16,078 nucleotides of DNA from Acidimicrobiaceae bacterium (lineage in GTDB: Bacteria > Actinomycetota > Acidimicrobiia > Acidimicrobiales > Palsa-688). Below are positions 6,439 to 13,335 of the stretch, piece by piece (the first letter of the stretch is position 1; every line of letters starts with the position of its first letter). The stretch is taken from contig PMHU01000205.1 in NCBI GenBank assembly GCA_003156795.1, positions 10,576-26,653 of the forward strand. Direction: 5' to 3'. The position numbers and the translations under genes were made by a program. The notes beneath the pieces are model-generated. The model saw nothing but the letters and a program-made list of their open reading frames with translations, did not search any database and was not told where the DNA came from.

Positions 6439-7302
6439 TTGAGTCTGATTAGATCCCTGGAATCTCCCATACTCCTGCCCTCTGAAGTAGCCGCCGCACC
6501 GTGCTCGACGGCGGCGGAACGCGTTCGCGAGGGCAACCTCGCCACGCTCGAAGAGGACCCACCGAGGGTCGCACCGGCGTATCCGGTGGACCTGCAGATG
6601 GTCGTTCCTGCCATCAACGAGGAGCGACGGATCGGACGCACACTCGCGGAGCTGTGCGCCCACCTGTCTAGCCGTCCCTGGTCGAGCGAGGTGATCGTCG
6701 TAGACAACGGCAGCGCCGACGCGACACCCGAGGTCGTCGACCTCTGCAATAGCGATGGCGTGCCCATCGAAGTCATCGGCTGCCGTCAACGGGGCAAGGG
6801 TGCCGCCGTGCGTGAGGGCATACGCAACACGACCGCCCGTTGGGTCGGATACTGCGACGCCGACCTCTCTACGCCACCGGAGGCCATTGACGAGGCCGTG
6901 GCGTTGGTCAGGAGCGGAGTCGATGTCGTGATCGGGTCTCGCAAGTGCGAAGGAGCCGCTTACGTCCTGCCCCAACCCGCGGTGCGCCGAGTGGGCAGCG
7001 CCGCTTTCCACTCGCTCTCCTCGCGACTGGTCGGCCCTATTGCCGACACTCAGTGCGGCTTTAAGGTCTTCCGTGGTGACATCGCCCGGGAGCTGGTCGC
7101 CTCGAGCCATCTTGCCGGGTTTGCCTTCGATATCGAGATCCTCGCCCAGGCCGTTCGCCGCGGACTGCGAATCGTCGAGATGCCCGTGTGCTGGACCGAT
7201 CGCGAGGGCTCGACGTTCCGTCCGGTCAGCGACGGGGTCCGCGTTCTCCGCGAGCTGATCGAAGTCCAACGAGCGATGCGCGACGACGTCCGTATTCCAT
7301 GA
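6439..7302 (+). CDS. GT2 glycosyltransferase, polyprenyl-phosphate sugar synthase (DPG/DPM synthase-like)
   Basis: A 287-residue soluble GT-A fold enzyme. The core begins at residue 54 with MVVPAINEE, followed by VVDNGSADAT at 87-96, the RGKGAAVREG loop at 118-127 and the metal-binding DAD at 140-142 (YCDADLSTPPE). The later stretch DTQCGFKVFRGDIA plus FDIEIL and EMPVCWTDREGS is characteristic of the dolichyl/polyprenyl-phosphate glucose and mannose synthase branch. It should transfer one sugar from a nucleotide donor to polyprenyl phosphate at the inner membrane face. It has no membrane segments, unlike some relatives with C-terminal helices. The first 50 residues carry no recognised motif. 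First gene of the plus-strand operon, its stop overlaps the next start in ATGA. Its product is a natural donor for the GT39-like enzyme encoded on the other strand. The sugar is not determined. Confidence 0.85.
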   Translation: MSLIRSLESPILLPSEVAAAPCSTAAERVREGNLATLEEDPPRVAPAYPVDLQMVVPAINEERRIGRTLAELCAHLSSRPWSSEVIVVDNGSADATPEVVDLCNSDGVPIEVIGCRQRGKGAAVREGIRNTTARWVGYCDADLSTPPEAIDEAVALVRSGVDVVIGSRKCEGAAYVLPQPAVRRVGSAAFHSLSSRLVGPIADTQCGFKVFRGDIARELVASSHLAGFAFDIEILAQAVRRGLRIVEMPVCWTDREGSTFRPVSDGVRVLRELIEVQRAMRDDVRIP

Positions 7303-8837
7303 GGGCTCCGCCTAATCGGCGGCTTCTCGTTGTCGCCAACTGGCGGGACTCGGACCACCCGGAGGCAGGCGGAGCGGAGGGGTGCTGCGAGGAGGTGGCG
7401 GCCCGTCTGGCGGCCATGGGCGAGCAGGTCGTGTACTTGACGGCCAGGATCCCCGGTCGCCCCCGTCGCGAGCGGCGCGATGGATACGAGGTGGTGCGGA
7501 CGGGGGGCCGCTTCTCGGTGTACGTGGGCGCGCTGCTGTGGCTGGCCGGGCACCGACGGCGAATCTCGGGGGTCATCGACTCTCAAAACGGGATCCCATT
7601 CTTCTCGCCGCTGGTCCTGCGGACGGCCACGCCCGTCGTTCTGCTCATGCATCACGTGCACCAGAGTCAGTTCGGCGAGTACTTCTCTCCCCTTACCGCC
7701 ATGCTCGGCCGCTGGCTCGAGCGGACGGGGGCCAGATGGGTCTATGGGCAGCGGGCGGTCGCCGCAATGTCCCCGTCGACCCGCCACGGCACCCGCAGCC
7801 AACTCCGGCTGCGAGGGCCGATATTCGTGGTGCCGCCCGGGTGCACCGTGACGTCGACTGTCGACCCCGCTGAGCGGGACCGGGCTCGGCACCCCAAGAT
7901 CGTCTGCGTCGGCCGTCTCGTCCGTCACAAGCGGCCGCACCTGGTGGTCGAGGCCATGCCGGCCTTGATCGATCGGCTCCCCGACCTCCGCTTGGAGATC
8001 GTCGGGGACGGCCCCGAAAGAGACCGTATCAGCGAGCTCGTCGATCGGCTCGGCCTCGCCGAGGCCGTTGCCATCCGAGGGGCACTCGCGGCCGAGGAGC
8101 GCGACGCCATCCTGTCGACGGCCTGGCTGGCGGTCAATACCTCCGAAGCCGAAGGTTGGGCGCTGACAGTCGTCGAGGCCAACGCGATGGGCGTACCCGT
8201 CCTCGGGCTAAGGGTGCCGGGTCTGCGGGACTCCATCCGACACGGCGAGACCGGATGGCTGATTGACGAGGACGCAGACCTGGCTCAGGCCATCGCGCAC
8301 GCGTTGGCCGACCTCAACGAGCCCGAAGCCGCTTTGGCTATCAGCAGGCGGGCAGTCGAGTGGTCCGGCCGCTTCAGCTGGCAGGAAACCGCCGAGCAGC
8401 TTGCTCAGATCCTCGAAGCCGAGCGGGGCCGGCTTCAGCACCGAAGGAACGACCGGCGTCAACGCACCGACCTGGCCATGGTCGTCTACGTACCCGACGT
8501 CCTGATCCCCAGAGGCTGGTCACCGAGCTTCCGGCTCACGGACCGGGTGATGGGAAGCGAAGACGGAATGAGCATCTTCCTTCCGGGCACCGACGCCAGG
8601 TCGGCCCGGCTGGCTCTCCGGCGCAGCGGCCTGGCGACCGAGGTCGTCGAGGATCCTCGCGTTCGTTTCGCCGTCGCCCGCCCAATCGATCACATCGCTC
8701 CTGCGTTCAGTTCGTTAGCGGCTGCCTCGTCGATTGCTCATGCCACCCCACTCGTGCCCCGGGCCGCGGCACCGCGGACCCCTTCGCCAGCGTCGATAGC
8801 GGCGTTCCGGGGCGAGCGCGGTCAGGCGGCCGGATGA
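7299..8837 (+). CDS. GT4-family glycosyltransferase with ~137-residue C-terminal extension
   Basis: A 512-residue protein. Residues 1-375 form a complete GT-B glycosyltransferase of family GT4: the N-terminal acceptor domain starts RRLLVVANW with the loop EAGGAE, the C-terminal donor domain begins IVCVGRLVRHKRP at 201-213, and the retaining EX7E motif is E285-E293 in SEAEGWALTVVEA. It probably adds a hexose or heptose to a lipid-linked glycan in the cytosol. The start ATG at 7299 overlaps the GT2 stop (ATGA), giving translational coupling; longer in-frame starts would lie inside the GT2 gene. Residues 376-512 are not part of a usual GT4 enzyme. They start with a charged R/Q-rich linker, then a compact-looking segment (VVYVPDVLIPRGW, FLPGTDARSARLALRR), and end in an Ala/Pro-rich tail. 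I do not recognise this extension. Confidence 0.83.
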   Translation: MRAPPNRRLLVVANWRDSDHPEAGGAEGCCEEVAARLAAMGEQVVYLTARIPGRPRRERRDGYEVVRTGGRFSVYVGALLWLAGHRRRISGVIDSQNGIPFFSPLVLRTATPVVLLMHHVHQSQFGEYFSPLTAMLGRWLERTGARWVYGQRAVAAMSPSTRHGTRSQLRLRGPIFVVPPGCTVTSTVDPAERDRARHPKIVCVGRLVRHKRPHLVVEAMPALIDRLPDLRLEIVGDGPERDRISELVDRLGLAEAVAIRGALAAEERDAILSTAWLAVNTSEAEGWALTVVEANAMGVPVLGLRVPGLRDSIRHGETGWLIDEDADLAQAIAHALADLNEPEAALAISRRAVEWSGRFSWQETAEQLAQILEAERGRLQHRRNDRRQRTDLAMVVYVPDVLIPRGWSPSFRLTDRVMGSEDGMSIFLPGTDARSARLALRRSGLATEVVEDPRVRFAVARPIDHIAPAFSSLAAASSIAHATPLVPRAAAPRTPSPASIAAFRGERGQAAG

Positions 8838-8881
8838 CACCAGTCCTCACGGCGACCCCAGCTCGATGGGTGACGCTTTGA
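8834..8881 (+). other. 15-codon minigene bridging two coupled genes (putative)
   Basis: An ATG at 8834 overlaps the GT4 stop (ATGA) and opens a frame of 15 codons ending at TGA 8879-8881, just past the ATG at 8866 of the following large gene. The large gene has no clear Shine-Dalgarno site. Ribosomes could reinitiate at 8834, terminate, and slip back 10-15 bases to start at 8866. The alternative is that this is a chance frame and the large gene is reached directly from the GT4 stop 29 bases upstream. Confidence 0.25.
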
Positions 8882-11800
8882 CTACCGCCGTGGTGCAGCT
8901 CAGCCCCGAGCGAGCGACGCTGGGCGATCCCTCCCGCCCGGCGACGACTCGAAGCTGCGCCGAGGCCACCGTAGTCGGTGCCCTTGGAGCCGTCTCCGTC
9001 CTCAACTACGCCTACACGCTCCTCCTGGTGTGGCTTCTTCCATCCTCCGACTATGCCGTTGTCGGCTCCGCGTCCGCGCTGCTGCTCATTTGCGGGACGG
9101 TCTCGACCGCATCGATGCCGTGGGTGCTTGCTCGCGAAGTCGCGGTGTCGCCTGAAGACGCGTCTCGCCGGCAGGCAGCCGTGACGTTCTGTGGGCTGAT
9201 GACTGCGGGAGAGGCGCTCGCCTCCGGCGTGGTTGTTACCGCTATCGCATCCCACTACTCGGGCAATGCCACCATGGCCGCGATCTTCGGTTCGGTGGTG
9301 GCCATTTTCACCGCCGCCACCGCGGTTGGATACCTTCAGGGCCTCCAGCGCTTCCACCTGATCGCAACTCTGCGCATCACCGAGGTCGTCGTAAAGATGG
9401 TCACCGGTGCCGTGCTGGTCCGCCTGGGCGCCGGAGCTGCCGGTGCCGTGGCCGGGTTCGGGCTGGGCGCTCTCGTAGTCGCAGGGGCTGGTTTCCTGGT
9501 CATGGCGCCCGATGTTCGATTGCCGACGTCGTGGCGGATCGACCGGGGTCTGGCCCGCCACGCCGCCGGGCTGGTCTCGATCCAAGGCGGCGTGGCCGTA
9601 CTTGTCAGCGTTGACGTGGTCACGGCCAGCCTGGCGCTGACCGATCGTTCCCAGCTGGCTACCTACCAGGTGGCCCAGGTTCTGACCAGGGTCCCGGTTT
9701 TTATCGGCGCGGCTCTGTCGATGGTCGCCTTCCCCCGCCTCACCGTGAGCCGTGGCGACGCGGCCCGAGTCGTCTCGCACTCGTTGGCGCTGTTCGCGCG
9801 GATCACGGTCCCGGTGGCCTTTACCGTTGCCACCATCCCTCCCGTCGTCGTAGGGCACATGATTCCGAACCGGTACGGCGACGTGGGACGCATCCTGGCT
9901 TGGGGGGCGGCCGGAGGCGCACTCATGGGCGCGGTCAATCTGGTGACGACGTTCTTCCAGTCGGTGGGCGACTACCGTCGACCGGCCCAGATTCTCGCCT
10001 ACGGGGTGTTGGCCCAGATCGGTGTGGTGCTGCTCGGCCTGCATCTCGCCGGAGCCGTCGGGATGGCCGCGTCGGTGGCGGTGGGTGGCGCGGCGACCTG
10101 CGTCGTCCTGATTGCCCGAGCCAGGCGACGCTGGCCGGGCTGCACGTCGGGCCTCGCCCGGCAGGTCATTATGGCAGCCGTACTGGCGGCTCCTCTTATG
10201 GAGCTGAGCCACAAGCCGATCCTGTGGGCGGCGTGGTTGGTCGTGGGCGGCGCCCTGCCTGCCACCATCGCGTTGTCGCGGTTACGAAGCCATCCCGCTG
10301 CCGACGCGGCGGCCCGGCCCCGACGCCGCGTCTTGCATCTCGGTTACGAGGATCCCTGCCGTCCCGGTTCGGGTGGCGGCTCCATTCGCACGCATGCGAT
10401 CAACAAGCGCTTGGCGAGCGAGTTCGACATCACAGTGGTGTGTGCTCGCTACAAGGGCGCCACCCCGCGGGTGGAAGACGGAGTTCGCTATGTCCACATA
10501 GGACTCCCTTTCGGTCGCTTCACCAGCGTGCTGGCCTACTTCGCGACCATCCCTTACGCACTCGTTCGCTATCCGTCTGATCTCGTCGTCGAGGACTTCG
10601 GTGCTCCGTTCTCCACCATCGGCGTCCCGTGGATGACGGGGCGACCGGTCGTCGGAGTGGTTCAGTGGCTCTTCGCCCGCGACAAGGCGCGTCAGTATCA
10701 CCTGCCGTTCCACCTGGTCGAGTCAGCCGGGTTGCGGGCCCACCGGCAGTTGGTGGCGGTGTCCGAGGAGCTGGCCACCACCTTGCGTCAGCGCAACAGG
10801 CGGGCGACGGTGGTCGCGGTCCAGAACGGCCTCGAGGACGAAGCGTTCCGGGCTCCGAGCACCGCTCCTCGAGCCAACATCGTCTATCTAGGCCGTTTGG
10901 AAATCGCACAGAAGGGACTCGACCTTCTGCTGGTGGCCTTCGCAGAAGTCGCGCACCAGATCGATGCCGACCTCGTGATCGGTGGAGACGGTCCCGACCG
11001 CCCGACGTTGGAAGCAGCCGCCAGGCGACTGCGTATTGCGGGGAGGGTGCGCTTTGTGGGTCGGGTAGACAGCGCCGACCGCCTCGATTTCCTGGCGGGA
11101 GCGGCGTTGGTCGCCATGCCAAGCCGCTTCGAGTCGTTCGGGATGGTCGCGGCCGAAGCCCTGGCCGTCGGCACACCGGTCGTGGCTTTCGATATCCCCT
11201 GCCTGCGGGCCCTCGTCACCCCTGAGACGGGTGAGCTGGTGCCGTCGTTTCGGACAGATCTCTTCGGGCGGGCGTTGTGCCGCTTGATGCACGATCCAGA
11301 ACGGCGCGACCGGATCGGCCGCTCCGGGCCGGCATCCTTGGCCCCCCTCCGGTGGGACCTCGTCGCCGACCAGCAGGGGGCCGAGTACCGCCGGGCCCTG
11401 GCGGCCGAGGCGGCCGAGGCCCCCGCCACGCAGGTCCCACAGACGTCGACGTCGGCCCCGGCCCGGCGAGGGGATCCCCAGATCATCGCCCACGTACCCC
11501 CCGGCGTCGGGCCCAACCCGGGTGAGGCTGTTCGGGCCGCCATCGCGGGGCGGACCCGAAGAAGGCGAGCTGGGCGACGGGTCCGGGTCCTGGCCCTGGG
11601 CAACTATGGAGCGGGCAACACCGGCGACGAAGCAGTCCTGGCCGGGCTGGCGGAATGGATAGCTCTCGACGCTGACATCACCGTCCTCAGCCGGGATCCT
11701 CGCCGGGTGACTCGCCTGCACGGGGTTCGGGCCGCACGCATGACGTCGCTCGGAGCGTTGAGGGCGTTGCTCGCCACCGACGTCGTCGCAGTCGGCGGCG

Positions 11801-13335
11801 GGGGCATGTTCGGGCGAGGTTTGCCACCGCTGGTCGCCGTCCTCCCAGCCGTTCTGCTCGTGTCGCAGCACCTTCTACGAAAGCGCGTCGTGCTCATGTC
11901 GCTCGGGGTCTACCCGGACACCCCGGCGACGACGCGCCGGATGCTGCAGTTGGTGGCGCGCTCGGCCGTCGCAGTCCATCTCCGGGACGAGAGATCGATC
12001 GCCACCATGAAGAAGGGGCGCCTGGGTCGCCACGTCGAGGCCAGGCTGGTGGGGGACCCGGCTGTGTTCATGACGCCTGACAGTCCTGAGCGAGCCCGGC
12101 ACCTGCTCGCCCAGTTCGGCGTGCGACCTGGCGAGAAGCCCCTGGTGTTGTCGGTCAAGCCCACCCCTGACCCCGCCGCCAACGAGCGGGTCGTCGCTGC
12201 GCTGGCCGAGGTGGCGTCGTGGTGGGCCGCGTCTTTCGGCGATCCAGTGGTCGTGGTTCCGCTGTCGGCGCAGGGTGACTACGGGCTGGGAGTCGAACAT
12301 CGCGACGAGGTCCTCGGCGAGCAGATCCGGGCCGCGGCCAGTCATCCGGACCGGGTCGTGGTGCTACCCGGACGTATCAAGCCCAGGGTGGCCAAGGCGC
12401 TCTTCGGCGAGGCGTCGGCGGTGATCGGCATGAGATTTCATGCCCTGGTCTTCTCCGTGTGCATGCGACGCCCGACGTTGGGTTTGGTCTTCGAGCACAA
12501 GGCCGCCGCCTGGCTGGATCAGGTCGGTGGCGCCCAGATCCGCGTAGCCGACGCCAACGCAGGCGACATGATCGGATGGCTCACCGCCGTCCGCGGCGCC
12601 GCACATCCCCAGTCCAGGGCCGTGGGCGGTCCTGGCCCCGTCGAGCAGGCCCAGACGACCTTTACCCCTCGAGCCGGAGCTGGAATGAGCCTTAACACGA
12701 TCCCTGGCACCTTCAAGTCGCAGACGTCGTTCGCGTTGGAAGAAATCCGAAAGCTCCGAGATGGACTCGACGTCATGTGCCGGGAGGAATACTTGGAGTT
12801 GCTCGCGTCCATCGCCCGCTCTGTAGTTGACTCGCTGGAACGCGGTGGCTCGGTGTTCTTCTGCGGCAATGGCGGTTCTGCCGCGGACGCTCAACACCTC
12901 GCAGCCGAGCTGGTCGGCCGGCAGAACTACGACCGTCCACCGGCTGCGGGTATCGCCCTCACAGTCGACACGTCGGCTCTGACTGCCCTGGGCAATGATT
13001 ACGGCTACGAGGCGGTGTTCGCTCGTCAGATCCAGGCCATCGGCCGCCCGGGCGACGTGCTCTTCGGGTTGTCGACCTCGGGCCGGTCGGCCAACGTCGT
13101 TGCCGCTCTGGACGCGGCAAGGGCGAAGGGCCTTACGACGGTGGTATTCACCGGCGCCGACGCCCGGGACATGAGCCGCGCCGATCTGGTCCTGTCCGTG
13201 CCGTCGCACGAGACGGCAAAGATTCAGGAGTTGCACATCACCAGCGGCCACATCGTGTTCGGGCTGGTCGAGCAGCTCCTATTTCCTCGCGTCTCTCTAG
13301 GTGTAGCTGAAACCACTGGACCGAATTGCCGGTGA
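8866..13335 (+). CDS. Four-module protein: flippase + GT4 glycosyltransferase + polysaccharide pyruvyltransferase + GmhA (SIS)
   Basis: One uninterrupted frame of 1489 residues. Residues ~30-475: polytopic MOP/Wzx-like flippase (N-terminal GALGAVSVLNYAYTLLLVWLLP, many hydrophobic segments, FFQSVGDYRRP loop). Residues ~487-848: GT4 enzyme, with NIVYLGRLEIAQKG at 671-684 and EX7E at E756-E764 (ESFGMVAAE). Residues ~848-905: Ala/Pro/Arg linker. Residues ~905-1255: pyruvyltransferase of the CsaB/ExoV type, with GNYGAGNTGDEAVL and, from 1186, VIGMRFHALVFS. Residues 1274-1489: sedoheptulose 7-phosphate isomerase GmhA, with CGNGGSAADAQHLAAEL, STSGRS and KIQELHITSGH. Between GT4 and pyruvyltransferase I find no in-frame ATG, GTG or TTG near the junction, so that fusion looks real. 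Only a TTG at 10333 without ribosome site could restart GT4. GmhA has its own ATG and GGAG, so it may also be made separately. The ATG at 8866 lacks a clear ribosome site; GTG at 8890 or 8893 is possible. The stop overlaps the next ATG (TGATG). Confidence 0.85.
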   Translation: MGDALTTAVVQLSPERATLGDPSRPATTRSCAEATVVGALGAVSVLNYAYTLLLVWLLPSSDYAVVGSASALLLICGTVSTASMPWVLAREVAVSPEDASRRQAAVTFCGLMTAGEALASGVVVTAIASHYSGNATMAAIFGSVVAIFTAATAVGYLQGLQRFHLIATLRITEVVVKMVTGAVLVRLGAGAAGAVAGFGLGALVVAGAGFLVMAPDVRLPTSWRIDRGLARHAAGLVSIQGGVAVLVSVDVVTASLALTDRSQLATYQVAQVLTRVPVFIGAALSMVAFPRLTVSRGDAARVVSHSLALFARITVPVAFTVATIPPVVVGHMIPNRYGDVGRILAWGAAGGALMGAVNLVTTFFQSVGDYRRPAQILAYGVLAQIGVVLLGLHLAGAVGMAASVAVGGAATCVVLIARARRRWPGCTSGLARQVIMAAVLAAPLMELSHKPILWAAWLVVGGALPATIALSRLRSHPAADAAARPRRRVLHLGYEDPCRPGSGGGSIRTHAINKRLASEFDITVVCARYKGATPRVEDGVRYVHIGLPFGRFTSVLAYFATIPYALVRYPSDLVVEDFGAPFSTIGVPWMTGRPVVGVVQWLFARDKARQYHLPFHLVESAGLRAHRQLVAVSEELATTLRQRNRRATVVAVQNGLEDEAFRAPSTAPRANIVYLGRLEIAQKGLDLLLVAFAEVAHQIDADLVIGGDGPDRPTLEAAARRLRIAGRVRFVGRVDSADRLDFLAGAALVAMPSRFESFGMVAAEALAVGTPVVAFDIPCLRALVTPETGELVPSFRTDLFGRALCRLMHDPERRDRIGRSGPASLAPLRWDLVADQQGAEYRRALAAEAAEAPATQVPQTSTSAPARRGDPQIIAHVPPGVGPNPGEAVRAAIAGRTRRRRAGRRVRVLALGNYGAGNTGDEAVLAGLAEWIALDADITVLSRDPRRVTRLHGVRAARMTSLGALRALLATDVVAVGGGGMFGRGLPPLVAVLPAVLLVSQHLLRKRVVLMSLGVYPDTPATTRRMLQLVARSAVAVHLRDERSIATMKKGRLGRHVEARLVGDPAVFMTPDSPERARHLLAQFGVRPGEKPLVLSVKPTPDPAANERVVAALAEVASWWAASFGDPVVVVPLSAQGDYGLGVEHRDEVLGEQIRAAASHPDRVVVLPGRIKPRVAKALFGEASAVIGMRFHALVFSVCMRRPTLGLVFEHKAAAWLDQVGGAQIRVADANAGDMIGWLTAVRGAAHPQSRAVGGPGPVEQAQTTFTPRAGAGMSLNTIPGTFKSQTSFALEEIRKLRDGLDVMCREEYLELLASIARSVVDSLERGGSVFFCGNGGSAADAQHLAAELVGRQNYDRPPAAGIALTVDTSALTALGNDYGYEAVFARQIQAIGRPGDVLFGLSTSGRSANVVAALDAARAKGLTTVVFTGADARDMSRADLVLSVPSHETAKIQELHITSGHIVFGLVEQLLFPRVSLGVAETTGPNCR
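12676..12687 (+). promoter_or_regulatory. gmhA: Internal ribosome binding site and ATG for the GmhA module
   Basis: GGAG at 12676-12679 is followed five bases later by an in-frame ATG at 12685-12687, exactly at the border between the pyruvyltransferase linker and the SIS domain. Initiation here would yield a 216-residue protein, close to the ~190-200 residues usual for free GmhA, which works as a soluble tetramer. The site is a direct sequence observation; its use is inference. Confidence 0.5.

Noticed and set aside
6223..7269. 348-codon minus-strand frame opposite the GT2 gene, entering the intergenic region
   Set aside because: Most of it mirrors the GT2 gene. The last ~60 codons (from ATG near 6404) contain a faint heptad-like stretch but have no ribosome site or recognisable family, so I do not call a gene.
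7188..7298. N-terminal extension of the GT4 gene by 37 codons inside the GT2 gene
   Set aside because: The ATG at 7299 forms a classic ATGA overlap with the GT2 stop and fits the start of the GT4 fold; the upstream residues look like GT2 shadow sequence.
8707..10212. 501-codon open frame on the minus strand opposite the flippase region
   Set aside because: It is antisense to a well-supported membrane protein, its translation is low-complexity and rich in Arg, His, Asp and Gly, and no domain is visible. Long antisense frames are expected in GC-rich DNA.
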